Assembly (NCBI GenBank): GCA_028274465.1
Contig: CM051457.1
Span: forward strand, 54,844,425-54,908,424
Source: Plantago ovata
Lineage: Eukaryota; Streptophyta; Magnoliopsida; Lamiales; Plantaginaceae
Direction of reading: 5' to 3'
Length of the DNA: 64,000 bases
Every line of letters starts with the position of its first letter. Position 1 is the stretch's first letter. Below the pieces are notes generated by a model. It did not search any database. It worked only from the letters and a program-made list of their open reading frames with translations, and was not told the origin of the DNA. The position numbers and the translations under genes are program-made. Below are positions 34,666-46,400 of the stretch, piece after piece.

Positions 34666-36020
34666 TTGAGTTACTCTTACTACAGACATACAGGTATGAT
34701 GTCCATGCGCGCTCGCATGACACCCCAATTCTCGCAGGTGAGGATCGGATCTTCCATATACCTGGAAGACGAGTTAAGGAGGTATGAGGTGACGGAGTCC
34801 ATGGTGAGGTACTTACCGAGGTACGAAGATGGAGTAGGGATGGACCCATGGAGTTTCATTCGATCATATGAGGAGGAAATAGAAAGAATTCCAGCAGAAG
34901 GGTTTACTAAGGACCAATTATGCAGGAAACTATTTTCTTTTGCTCTTGGGTATGAGCCGAGGCGTTGGATTGCAAGGTTTGAACCAGGATCGCTGAAAAC
35001 TTGGGGCCAAGTAGTATAGGAGTTCTTGGCGCGGTTCATGCCTTATCATGAGACAATTACCTTACGTGATAGGATCCAATATTTCGAGCAAGGAGAGTAT
35101 GAGCAGTTTTGTGACGCTTACGAACGTTTTGAGATGTATAAACGTGAGTGCCCCCATCACCGTTTCGAAGATGGGGAGTTGATTTGGTGCTTCGTTGGTG
35201 GACTTCGTGAAGAGGAACGACTTAGAATGGATCAGTTGAGCGGCGGTCTGGGAGAATGTACGGTCGACGAGGCAGAAGAAGTCCTCCGTAAGTACGCCAG
35301 AGGTTCAACACAATCCGATGAGGTCATACCAATTCACATCACCGCAAAGGAAGTAGATCGAGGTGAAGCAGGAAGCTCATCCGAGGAGTATTTTGAAACC
35401 GAAGAAATCAGTGAGGAAGATGCACATGCCGAGCAAGTTGAAGATGACCTTCGTATAGCAAAAGTTGTTGAAGAAGTTGAAGTAACTGAGCATCTTACGG
35501 GAGAATTCAGCTTGTTGAATTGTGCTGAAGTAGAAGAGGTTCAAGAACTTGAAGAGGAGAGAGGATTGGAAGGCGACGCCCCCCTGGAGGTGGGGGCGAG
35601 TCGCCCAGCATGGGGGGAGAACCGCCTCCCATGACCAGTGAGCTGGACGATCCCAGCTCCCCTGTTTCTTTACTCCCAGACATTCGCATCAACCCAAAAC
35701 CACTTCCTTCCGTTACTACTGAGGTTCTTAAGTACAAAGAGGTGAATCTACTTCTCCGAGGTGGAAAGCTTGACAAGCAAGATACACAGGAGCCACCACT
35801 AAACAAGCACCTCGATGAAGTCAAAGTGAATGTCCTCCTATTGATGAAGTCCTTATTGGATATGCCTGCAAAGCAAACCAGTCCATTCACCATGGTGAGA
35901 TCTTTGAGGCTTCCTAGGTCTCATTGCTACATCGGACCAAGAGAATGGCGGCCACCGTGGGGAGGTACTCTTGGGTCCATTCTTGAATACTCAGCCGACC
36001 GAGGCCAAACCGTTCGGTAA
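34666..36020 (+). pseudogene. D1 gag region, broken
   Basis: Nearly identical to the whole-looking D2 gag (48336-49691). The conserved core includes EFLARFMPYHE-like sequence and ERFEMYKRECPHHRFEDGEL, as in Athila/Tat gag proteins. An acidic region and a C-terminal part, VLKYKEVNLLLRGGKLDKQ, follow. No zinc knuckle is visible. About two breaks are present. A GC-rich stretch at about 35594-35629 carries two GC-palindrome units in the reading frame. Confidence 0.88.
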
Positions 36021-36558
36021 CATCTAGTATCACTTTTTATTTACTCATTCTCTTTTGCTAGGGACTAGCTTAAGTTTCATGAGGGGGATGGGATGTGAAC
36101 CATGATGTTAAGTATTGTTTGGCTTTGTGATGTTGAGTAGGATAGTCTTTTTTTTTTTTTTTTAATTGCATTTGCACGTTACTTCTTTCCTAGGATAGTC
36201 TTGCATGTTTTTTAAGGAGTTTATTGCCGAATTTTTAAAACTTTTTTATTGGGTAGATCAACTAGCTATGCCATTAATCATATGCTTCATCTCTATGAAT
36301 TTGTTTGAGGTTTTTCTCGCTTGGCTTGTCACATTTATGTATTGCACTTAGTTAAGCTTGGTAGTCTCGACATCACTTAGTGGTGTTTTCTCTACTGCTG
36401 TTCACGAAGGCATTTATAATAGAATGATGCGTGTTAGGGTCTTATGGTTGTTTTCCTGAGTAATTATGAACCTAAGAGGCAACAAGTCTTCACCATGCTT
36501 TGAGATTGCTAAATGCCTAGGAAGGAGGTAGTGTGAGGTTGTGTGATCCTTTGTTTAT

Positions 36559-36580
36559 AACCTATTCTTCCGAATAGGTT
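36559..36580 (+). repeat. Hairpin 1 in D1 3' noncoding region
   Basis: AACCTATTC, loop TTCC, GAATAGGTT: a perfect 9 bp stem followed by TGGGGAGG. Conserved in D2 at 50230-50251. Confidence 0.85.
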
Positions 36581-36672
36581 TGGGGAGGGGGTTACACCAT
36601 CATAGACTTGTTTCTGTTTTTCATTTTTCGTATCGTGAGTTTATTTTTCCTTTTCCGTGAATTTTGTACTCC

Positions 36673-36694
36673 AACCTATTCTTTCGAATAGGTT
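36673..36694 (+). repeat. Hairpin 2 in D1 3' noncoding region
   Basis: AACCTATTC, loop TTTC, GAATAGGTT, followed by TGGGGAAG. Same stem as hairpin 1, 114 bp downstream. Conserved in D2 at 50343-50364. Confidence 0.85.
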
Positions 36695-37477
36695 TGGGGA
36701 AGTCGTGTGAGTCTTTTTGTTTCTCTCTTTGTTATGCTACTGCTGGCTAAAACAAAATCGAAAAAAAAAGAAAAGAAAAAAATTCCAGAAAAAAAAGAAA
36801 AAGAAAAAAGTATCTGGAAGGAAAAAAGAAAAAAAAGGAAAGACCCAAAAAAAGCAAAGAAGGGTCCAAAAAAGAAAGCCAAATAGCAGTTTAGCAAAGT
36901 GTTGAGTCTTTTTCATTTTTGTAATGTTCGTAATCGTGTTTTTATCTTTTTTGTCTTGAGTGTCATCTGTTCTAGACCACCCTCGTCCTGCCATTCAGGA
37001 AGTGGTGAATAGCTTAAGACTTTACTTGAGAGATGGGTAGAATATGGGAGTGTTATCTTTTATAGGGAACCCTCCTTCGTTCGATGAGAGCCAGTACTGG
37101 TTCGACCTCTTTTGAGGGAAAGTCTTAACATGGTGGAACAGCAGTAAGTCCTCAGTTTCATAGACACGGGGCAACCATTCGTATCTTAGCATGCATCATT
37201 ACATCGTCACTGACTAGGTCCAGGTAGAGAATGTTACGAGAGACTATCTTGTCTTGACATAAGTGCTTATGTGGATGTGTATAAGTCAATCGAGGTATTC
37301 TTCAACCTATATTCATGCTTTGATTCGTATGGTTTTTGTTCATATGTTTTTTTTGGTAGATTCAGTAGATTAGTTCATTTTATTTGGCATGAAACTCCAT
37401 TTTGTGTCTTGCATGTTTTTTGTACTAGAGTCTAGCTTAGTTGCTTGAGGACAAGCAAAGGTTTGGTTTGGGGAGTT

Positions 37478-38765
37478 TGATGAATGTGTATTTTACACTT
37501 TCATTCGAGTCTTTTTCACCTATTTTAGCTATCCTCTATGTTAATTTAGCTATATTTTAGTATATTTTATTAGAATAGTGTCACGTTTCCCTTTAGATTT
37601 TATTTTACAGGTTTTGGTTGAAATTCGAGGATTTCCGGGCAATTATATTAAAGTTGACAAGGAATTGGTGTTCCAGAAGCCTATTTGGAGTATCTGAAGG
37701 TTTCCGGATAGGATTTGGAGTCTAGGGGTCGAATCTGGAGGTTAGAAGGCCACTAGAAGTCAGAAACCGAGTCCGAAAAGGTGAAGAAATCCAAATCCGC
37801 GTCGAAAAACGCGGAATTCCGTGAAAAAGCCGGGGGGGGGGGGGGGGGGGGGGCGAACTGCCCCAACCTGCGGCGAACCGCCCCGTGTTTTATTCGGGGC
37901 CTATATATAGTGCTCAGTTTTTCTCCGAAAATCATATCTTTCCAGACCTTCTCTCTCACCTCTCTCTATAGTTTTAGGTAGGAACTTCCCGGGGCCTGTA
38001 CTGGGAGTTCTGTAGCTTAGAGGATACTTTTTCATAGCATTTTGGAGCTCGTAGGACCACAATCATCCGGAGATTGACAACCTTCGGTAACTTTGTATCT
38101 TACAGTTTTATTCTACTTATTTTATATTCATTCAACATGTTTTCTTCTATGATTTCTGTTGATTGCATGCTTATTATGAGTAGCTAAACCTATCGTTGGT
38201 GGTAGTATGTGAATTCTTAGCGAAGGGAAGATAATCATGCTAATGGCTATATCGCGCATTATACTCTGTGTCATTGCTTTATTTCGTTGATCAGTTGTAA
38301 CCAAAATTCTCGTATGTTGTATTGATTATTATGCACAATTGGACACTAGTCGACCATCAGACCAATTATCTTCGTAGTGTTGAATAATTACGGAACACAT
38401 TAGGACAATCGTGATTGACTAGTCAGACCAAATTATTTTCGTAGTGCTTAATCCTTGCAACAGGACACTAGATTGATTCAAAGATCTCTATGCAAGACCG
38501 ATGAATTTATGCATGATTATCGACCCGTTATGTTAAGAAGGACCATACTATCACCAATCTCCATTATCTGCTAGAAACCCCCTATTGCTATCTGTCTGCT
38601 GTTTTATCTTCTCTTGTTAAATAGATAAAGCTAGTTATAGTCCTGAGAGAACGACACTCGAGTCATTCTACTGCTACACTACGGTTTTCGTTGTAGTTGT
38701 GGATTGCCTTTGGCTAAATACAAATTTATTTGACTGAATCCGGAGCACGACATCCGCGTTCATCA
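37478..38765 (+). repeat. D1 3' LTR
   Basis: About 1.29 kb, near-identical to 33158-34430. It contains a 22-base G run (37832-37853) at the place where the 5' LTR has six G, next to palindromes at 37851 and 37871. Confidence 0.95.
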
Positions 38766-38770
38766 GTAGC

Positions 38771-39929
38771 GTACCTTCAACCACTTTCGCGGTGTCAGGA
38801 ACTTCATGACCACCTATGCTGTAAACTCGGGGCTTTGCCATAGTACCCTTTCCATCATCTCTCGGAGCATAGCCTCCTGGTCTTCCTCCTTTGACAATGG
38901 CATGACGGTTCGGACAGTGGCTGATCTTGTGATCCTTGCTCCCACAAGCCAAACACAAGCCTTGTCTTTTCCAGCAGTTGTGCTCATCGTGGTTGACTCC
39001 TCCACAGTAGTTGCAGTACTTTCTTGCCTGGGATGACTGCCCAGACCCACCAGTGGTGTTGCGGGAACGGTTGTCATGCTGATTGCGGGGATACTTCGTC
39101 GGTGGTGCTTGATATCCAGATTGGTATCCACCTCGACTCTCCCTCTTGTATCCCGATTCGCTTCCTCCCCCATGGCTCCCAGAAGAACTAGAGTAGTTCC
39201 TCTTGCTAGAGTATGGCTTATCAGCCATCTTGATCTCCTTGAGACCACTTTCTACCTCGGAGGCGAGTTCGACAGCCTTGAGGTAGGTAGGCATGTTGGT
39301 CCCAAACAAACTGTACAGGATATCAGAGTTTAGACCCTTCACAAAGTGACGAACCTTCTCTCGTTCATCGTCCTGGAAATGCGGCACATACTTTAGTAGT
39401 CTGGTAAATTCTGAGTCATAGTCGGCAACATCCATGTTCCCTTGCACCAAAGCGTGGAACTCATCTCTCCGGTTCTCGCGTACCAGGCGAGGCACGTACT
39501 TGTCCATGCAATCCTTGGTGAAGTTCTCCCAGGTGCGAGCAACTCCCTCTTGCCTCCATCATGCATTCACTGTCCTCCACCAGTTCCTGGCGGCTCCCAC
39601 GAACTGGAAAGCAGCAAGCTCGATTTTTCTCTCGTCCGGATAGTGCAGGATCGAGAATAAGTTCTCCATACTTTCGATCCAGAGCTCAGCCTTACGGGCA
39701 TCAGGCATTCCCTCGAACCTTTCAGGATGGAATCGAGTGAAACGTTCCGCAGCTTGATCGGTGGTGGTGGCGGAGGAGCTGGCTGAACAGGTGGTGCTCC
39801 AGCGCGGCGAATGGTTTCGCTGAAATTTCCCAAAGCAGCGATGATACGGTCCACTTCGTCTCCATTTTCAGCATGCTGATCATCTCGACTTCCATTGCTA
39901 CTGGCACCACGAGTGTTTCTGCGACTCAT
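38771..39929 (-). pseudogene. C gag region, broken
   Basis: On the - strand from about 39929 (MSRRNTRGASSNGSRDD). A gypsy capsid domain includes MDKYVPRLVRENRRDEFHAL and YVPHFQDDEREKVRHFVKGL. A Gly/Ser/Tyr/Arg-rich linker follows, then two zinc knuckles, CNYCGGVNHDEHNC and CLACGSKDHKISHC. Family role: coat protein and RNA packaging. About two breaks are present. D1 lies just after it. Confidence 0.9.
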
Positions 39930-40293
39930 TCTAACAAAGGGCATTACTTAGCAGTTGATTTAACAACCTCGAATCTCTAACTTAGAAAAAAACGGAAAAA
40001 ACAAAGAACTAAGGCCAAAACTTAATCTTCTACAATAGGTATAAACTGAGCAGTGAAGAAGAAAACATGCCTTGAACTTTAAAACAAAACGCAACACAAG
40101 AAATCAACGAAGTCTCAAAACAGCCAAGCATGCAATTAAACCAAGGAAAACCGGTCTCTACTCGTCTTAGCGAGAAAACAGAAAACCACAGAGTCAACTA
40201 AACGGAAAAGCATAAACAGTCTCAGTCGGCTGAACTAAAAAAAACTCGCTTGGCAAAAAGGAGGTTCGGTACGAGCTCGAAAAGTCATCTATC
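39930..40293 (-). other. C leader between the small ORF and gag
   Basis: Noncoding, A-rich on the + strand; nothing recognised. Confidence 0.6.
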
Positions 40294-40734
40294 CTAATAA
40301 GCGTCCTCAATATCATCTTCGGAACGTCGTTCGGGCACGTGAGCGTCTCCTCCTTCTTCCTCAGAGGGGTCCTCCTCGGGTTCTTCTTCGGGTTCTTCTT
40401 CACTCTCCACTCTATGTGATGGTCCGCAACCCTCGGGGAACGTCCTCCGAGCATTCCTCCTGCGAATCCTGGTGCCTAGGTTGGACGTAGTTAACGAAAC
40501 AAAGCCAGAGTGCTCTTTTGCGGCGCGTAAAGCCGTCTTAAGGAATCCGATTTCTGCTTCCTTCGTTGCTACTTCGTCTCGAAACTTAAAGTTTTCCAGC
40601 CAGTAATGGTCTCGTTCACGAACGACCCTGTCCATCACGCATCGAGGGTAAACGCCAACGACGGGAATGGAGGTATAAGGGTTAAACTCTCCTTCGACTA
40701 GGCGGTAACGAATGACCTTCTTTTCAGAACTCAT
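40294..40734 (-). CDS. C leader ORF upstream of gag, unrecognised
   Basis: On the - strand, 146 residues from MSSEKKVIRYRL; an in-frame ATG six codons upstream is also possible. The first 50 residues look folded (GEFNPYTSIPVVGVYPRCV). A helical, charged segment follows (VRERDHYWLENFKFRDEV), likely coiled coil. A basic patch (RIRRRNARRTFP) and a strongly acidic tail (EEEPEEEPEEDPSEEEGG) close it. It lies between the primer site and gag, in the same direction, about 360 bp before gag. Chromoviruses normally have no gene here. I do not recognise the family; it could be a captured host fragment or an accessory protein. Confidence 0.55.
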   Translation of the reverse strand: MSSEKKVIRYRLVEGEFNPYTSIPVVGVYPRCVMDRVVRERDHYWLENFKFRDEVATKEAEIGFLKTALRAAKEHSGFVSLTTSNLGTRIRRRNARRTFPEGCGPSHRVESEEEPEEEPEEDPSEEEGGDAHVPERRSEDDIEDAY

Positions 40735-40998
40735 ACCTATCTGTAAGCACACGCGTATTTAGCTAGTTAATAACTACGTCAAAATCAAAACAACCACGGA
40801 AGGTCAACAGTTTCAGAAACGGGTCAGAAAATTCGTCAGAATTAGAACAGAGAAGATGAAGAAACGGTTTAAGGTTAGTACGCAAGACTCGAATCAGAAA
40901 AGCAACAGAAATTACAAGACCTAACCAGCGGCTCGGACCCTCACACACACCCCAAAGGTCAAAAGATCCTATCCTAGCAAGCTCGAGTTTGAACTCAA

Positions 40999-41012
40999 GC
41001 TCTGATACCAAC
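40999..41012 (-). promoter_or_regulatory. C primer-binding site (initiator Met tRNA)
   Basis: Read on the - strand, TTGGTATCAGAGC directly follows the LTR, complementary to initiator-Met tRNA. Bases 40735-40998 between this site and the leader ORF hold nothing recognised. Confidence 0.9.
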
Positions 41013-42799
41013 TGTAACGGTATCGGTTTTTGAAAACAAAATAATTTCTTGAAAAGAAAATCCAAAATAGCTTTAATAGCAACGGACGACAATCAATGCC
41101 AAAACAATCTTTGACGCGCACAGCGCTAAAATAAACAAGTAAATATCCAACGATAAACTTAGAATTCAAATGAAACAACGAGTGAAGACAGTAAAAAGTT
41201 CATCTTCTTATTTTGAAATAAAATCCCAAGACACCCCAGACCCTTCTCTCAGTCGCTGGCATCCTATTCGCGGACATCCTCAGCATTATCTGGAAGGAAG
41301 GAATTTTGAAAACAAGAGAGCGTGAGATAAAGGATCTCAGTGAGGTTCTAAGTTAAAAACAAAAAGTAAACTATTTTGAAATCAAATTCCTTTTCAGAAA
41401 AGCAAACAAACAGAACAGATCACATAACAGAATAACAGAACAGATAAGTTGAAGACCGTTGGTGCAGCCCGCCTTATTGCTCCTACTCCCAGAATGCCCT
41501 TATAACTCCCTCCAGAGGGTGCACAACTCCGGAAAGAAACAGAAACCCCCGTGTACTTTGGGGAAACAGAACCTACGACCCTAATAGACCTCAACGACTT
41601 CTGCCTCGCGCCTAAAAGGGATTAGACTAGGCAATAACCAAGTAAACCCGATAGTCCTCACTACCCAAGCCTACCTAATTACGACCTAATCGACCGGTCA
41701 CACAAAAATAGATAGAACAGATACAGATACAGATACAGAACAAACAGATAACAATAATCAGATCTCGAAACATCGAGAAGTGTTCCTGCATAAGAGTTAA
41801 TCCAAAACAGAGTAGAAACAAACAAAGATAAGTAAATAGCCATACTGAGGACTTAGTTACTTTTACGCGGAAACATGCGATATAACAGACATATATTAAT
41901 AGATACAAGTTATCACATAGCCTTCTAGTTTTTCGCAAATAGATAAGTTTTGGGGTGAACACTCACCTTAACTTGCGAGCAAAAGATCTCCAACGAGCAG
42001 TGAGCTTACGGGTTATCGGACAACGGAGAACCTTCGAAAGGGGATAGAGTCAATCGATCGAAATCGGAATCAAACGGACCGGACGTAACGAATCGGCGGC
42101 GAACGGATCGGACGTCGGAGCGGCGGACGGATCGATCGGTCAGTTCAAACGAACAGAGAGCGGCGGAGCTAGACGGACGAACGGACGGACAGAGCGGCCA
42201 GAACGGGCGCGGCGCGAGCAACGAACGGCGGCGGCGGATGCGAGCAAACAACAGCGGCGGCGGACGCAGCAAACGGCGCGGCGAACACGACGAACAGATC
42301 GGTCGATCTTGGGATCGGCGCGGCGCGGATCCGGGCGGACATGCAACGGATCGGCGCGGCGGCTCGGTGCGGCGGAACTGGCAGAGACGACGGCGGCTCG
42401 GCGACGACGGCGCGGAGTCTGGCGAACGGACGGCGGAGCAGCAGCAGCACTTTCCTCTTCTCTCTCTTTTTCTCTTTCTCTCTATCTTTTCTTTTCTTTC
42501 TTTCTTTTTCGGTTTGTTGAACGGCAGAATGAAAGAAGAAAGGAGATGGCACGGTTAGGGTTAGGGTTAGTCAGACTGGGCCGGTCAACAGGCCTTGACT
42601 GGCAAAAGAATGGGCCAAAGAGGTCAAAAAGGTCTAGGCTTCCAGCTCGATCCAAACGTAATGAAACGAACTTGCTTACGCGAAAATAATTAAATAATTA
42701 TCGAATAAATAATTTACTCTGATAATTAATTAACTAAATTAAATAATTAAATAATAAAATAATAAATAAATAAATAATTAAAAAAAACGGGGTGTTACA
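41013..42799 (-). repeat. C 5' LTR
   Basis: About 1.79 kb; pairs with 28029-29791 with about 3 per cent difference and small length changes in the CGG-rich tract. GGCCC follows at 42800-42804. Confidence 0.94.
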
Positions 42800-43460
42800 G
42801 GCCCACTAACAAAAACCGTCAGGGCGCTCTCTCTCTTTGTAATGTTAACCGTTAGATTAATAACTCCTTTTAATCAATGGCCACGATTGTATTTCATGTC
42901 ATGATTATACCGAGTTTATCGATTAACGTCACAAATTGATTATACCGAGATTTATGGGATTTGATTGCTTGCTGAAATAAATAAGAATCTTTTCAGCGAG
43001 TTTGCATAAATAGCCTTGTTACTTACTGAAAATTCCCCCTTACTCAGACATCTCGTATTTTCTTAAGTTCAAAAGATATTTCTGAGTTCCCGTATCAATA
43101 AATTCTTTTTATACTTGAGATATCTTTTGGTAAAATCTGAGAAATGAGTTTTGCTCTTTTCTGAGTTCCCGTCTCAGAATATTCCCTTGATACTTGAATA
43201 CCTGTTTCAGTATCTTTGATTGTCTGAATACCCGTTTCAGCAATCTTTAAGGTTTTTCTCTTACTGAGTGCCTGTCTCAGCAAGTGATCAAGTTTACTAA
43301 CAAATACCCGTTTTGAAGGAATTACTTGCTAAATGCTTGTTTCAGCAATCATGTAATGACCTATCATTTCATAGAAGAAATTAGTGGATGGAGCTTTTAA
43401 TGAAGTAAGAATACTTTGGCTTGCTGAATACCTGTTTCAGCATTCTGCCAACTCTATCCT
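42800..43460 (-). other. B spacer between pol and third ORF, with short repeats
   Basis: Noncoding. On the + strand it contains repeated words like GAATACCTGTTTCAGCAAT and GAGTTCCCGTCTCAG about every 30-60 bp (43080-43450). They recall the CAGCAA words that are dense throughout B. No gene recognised. Confidence 0.7.
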
Positions 43461-46400
43461 TTATTGAGGTAATTCAATCAATCCAAGGTTATACCTTAGC
43501 ATTGCGAATCTATTATCTGGTAGGGGCTTGGTAAAGATGTCAGCAAGTTGATCATCAGTACCCACTTTGATAACCTCAATATCTCCCTTTTCCACATGAT
43601 CTCTAATGAAATGATGTCTAATATCAATGTGTTTTGTCCTTGAGTGAAACTTAGGATTTTGTGTGATAGCAATAGCACTCATATTATCACAAAAGATTGG
43701 TGTTTTCTTTGCTGAAATACCATAATCTCTTAATTGTTGCTGAATCCATAGGATTTGAGCTATGCAACAACCAGCCGTAATGTACTCAGATTCAGTAGAT
43801 GAATTGGCAACACAGGTTTGTTTCTTGCTGAACCATGATATTAATCTAGTACCCAAGAACTGACAAGTTCCAGAGGTACTTTTTCTATCAAGAGTTGATC
43901 ATCCATGATCATCATCAGAATAACCAACCAATTCAAGTCCAGAATCTTTAGGATACCATAATCCAACATTGATTGTACCTTTGACATATTTCAGTATCTT
44001 AAGTGCCTTTTTGTAGTGTGATTCTCTTGGATCAGATTGGAATCTTGCACACACACAAACAGCATACTGAATGTCAGGTCTACTTGCTGTTAAATACAAC
44101 AAGGAACCAATGAGCTTCCTATACCTGTGTTCTTCAACACTTTTATCTTCTTTAGTATAACCCAATTTGGTACCAACACTCATAGGGATCTTTTCAGGAT
44201 TCTCTTCCTCTTTGATCGTAAACTTTATGAGCATTTCTTTCGCATACTTTGCTTGATTTATGAATATTCCATCTTTGAGTTGCTTGACTTGCAATCCTAA
44301 GAAATAATTCAATTTTCCCATCATACTCATTTCAAATTTGTTTGTCATGAGTTTGGCAAAATCATCACAAAGTTGCTTGTCCTTAGATCCAAAAATTATG
44401 TCATCCACATAAATTTGAACTAAGAGTATTTTACCATCATGGTTCATGGTAAACAAAGTTTTATCAACTTCACCTTTCTTGAAACCATTATCCAGCAAGA
44501 ACTTAGCCAAGGTATCATACCAAGCTCTTGGTGCTTGCTTTAGACCATATACAGCTCTCTGAAGCTTGTATACCATCTTGGTTTCTGAGGGAAGTTCAAA
44601 GCCAGGGGGTTGTTCTAAGTAGACTTCTTCAGCAAGTTCACCATTCAAGAATGCACTTTTAACATCCATTTGGTAAACAATAAAGCCATTGTGAGCTGCA
44701 AAGGCCAAGAAAAGCCTAATTGCATCCAATCTTGCAACTGGTGCATAAGACTCATCATAGTCCAATCCTTCAGTCTGACAGTAACCTTGAGCAACTAAAC
44801 GTGCTTTGTTTCTTGTTACTTCACCAGACTCACTCAGCTTGTTTCTGAACACCCACTTTGTACCAATAGCTTTCTTGCCTTCATCAAAAGGTACAAGTTT
44901 CCAGACTTTGTTTCTTTCAAATTGATCCAGTTCTTCTTGCATTGCCTTGATCCATTCAGAATGCTTTAGAGCTTCTTCTATGGTCTTAGGTTCAATTTCT
45001 GAAACAAAGCAAGAGAATAATGATTCTACTTCTACGACATTTGCTTGTTCAGCAAGTCCATGAGTAGCAGAAACTTTGGATCTAGTCACTTGGCGTTTAT
45101 CAATATCACCAATCATATCCGTATAGGGATGATCTCTAATCCATTTGTTAACAAGTTTTCTGCTCGTTGGATCTGAATATGTTTGCTCATCAGCATGTGA
45201 CTCTTCAGCATGTACTTGTTCAGTACTACTGGGATTTTGTGTCTCTACTGAGATAGGTTCATCAGCAACTGCTTGTTCAACATTGCTAGATTGTGGTAAC
45301 TCATCAGCAGGCACGGGAGGTTGCGTAATTTCAGCAACTTCCGGAGCAACTGCGTCTTTTGCTGGAAATTCTTTGTCGTGAACTACATTTATCTTGTCAT
45401 GACTTGGGGGAGGAGAGTCATTGTCAGAATCATCATTTAGTTCAATTGACTTGATTTTCCTAGCATTAGATTCAGTTCTTTGCTCATGTATGATTAGCTT
45501 TTTCAAACATTCTGATATTTCTTCTTCAGCAGGCAATCTTTGTGTCTTTTCGTAGAATACAACATGCACTGATTCTTCGATCTTTTGTGTCTTTTTGTTG
45601 TAAACTCTATAAGCTTTACTATGCAAAGAGTAACCAAGAAATATCGCTTCGTCTGCCTTTGGTTGAAATGTTCTTAGGTATTCTCTACCGTTATTAAGAA
45701 CGAAACACTTACAACCAAATACTCTTAGATGAGTGATATTAGGAGGTCTTCCAACAAACAACTCATATGGAGTTTTGTTGTATTCCTTAGTAATCAGACA
45801 TCTGTTTTGAGTGTAACAGGCGGTATTAATCGCTTCAACCCAGTAAGCCTCACTTATTTCAGTGTCAGCAAGCATTGTTCTTGCGGCTTCTTTTAGGGTA
45901 CGATTATTCCGTTCAGCAACACCGTTTTGTTGTGGTGTCCTTACTGAGGATAACTGATGTTGTATGCCTTTTGAAGTGCAATACTAAGTTATGTACTGGT
46001 TTACAAACTCACTACCATGGTCTGTCCTTATGACTTTTACCTTGTCATTTTTCATGACTTCAAGCTTATTCAGCAAGTTAGGTATTTCAGTCCTTGTTTC
46101 AGATTTGTGCTTGATAAATACTACCCAAGTGAATTTTGAATAGTCATCTACCACCAGCAGACCATACTTCTTACCAGCATAGCTTGTTGAAGAATATTCA
46201 AACAAGTCCATGTGCAAGAGTTCTAAAGGTTTTGTAGTTGACGGTACTGCCTTGTTCTTAAAAGAAGATTTGGTTTGCTTTCCTTGCTGACATGCATTGC
46301 AAACACTATCCTTCTTAAAAGTAACCTTAGGTAATCCAACTACAAGTGCCTTTTTAGACAGCTTATTCAGCGTCTTGAAGTTTAGATGACTTGTTCGTTT

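Larger units (their letters stand above)
36021..37477 (+). other. D1 3' noncoding region with paired hairpins and purine tract
   Basis: No protein is evident. It holds two perfect 9-bp-stem hairpins (36559-36580 and 36673-36694), a long A/G-rich tract (about 36760-36890), and the end sequence GAGGACAAGCAAAGGTTTGG leading into a purine tract before the LTR. That ending is typical of Athila/Tat elements. Lysine- and phenylalanine-rich frames over the A/G tract are artefacts. Confidence 0.8.
33158..38765 (+). mobile_element. Element D1: gag-only Athila/Tat-like LTR element (TR-GAG type)
   Basis: LTRs 33158-34430 and 37478-38765 (TGATGAATGTG to TCATCA) with perfect GTAGC duplications in element C. 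The primer site ATTGGCGCCGTTGCCGGGGA matches Asp tRNA. The only coding region is a gag (about 34666-36020), followed by about 1.46 kb noncoding and a purine tract. No protease, RT or integrase is present, so it would depend on another element's enzymes. The LTRs differ by only about one to two per cent by eye, making D1 among the youngest elements here. The gag has about two breaks. D1 is very like D2. Confidence 0.93.
28029..42799 (-). mobile_element. Element C: chromodomain Ty3/gypsy (Tekay/Del-like), holding D1
   Basis: LTRs at 28029-29791 and 41013-42799 share the ends TGTAACGG and GTGTTACA. Perfect GGCCC duplications flank the element. On the - strand: LTR, Met-tRNA primer site, a small leader ORF, gag with two zinc knuckles, protease, RT, RNase H, integrase, chromodomain, purine tract, LTR. 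Integrase after RT marks Ty3/gypsy; a C-terminal chromodomain marks chromoviruses. D1 (33158-38765) sits between the gag and protease regions. LTRs differ by roughly 3 per cent by eye. There are about four or five breaks in the coding regions. The LTRs carry CGG-rich tracts and a triple TTAGGG stretch. Confidence 0.94.

Noticed and set aside
36676-36994. Lys-rich and Phe-rich frames in D1 (and 50334-50669 in D2)
   Set aside because: They are translations of an A/G-rich noncoding tract; they differ between D1 and D2.
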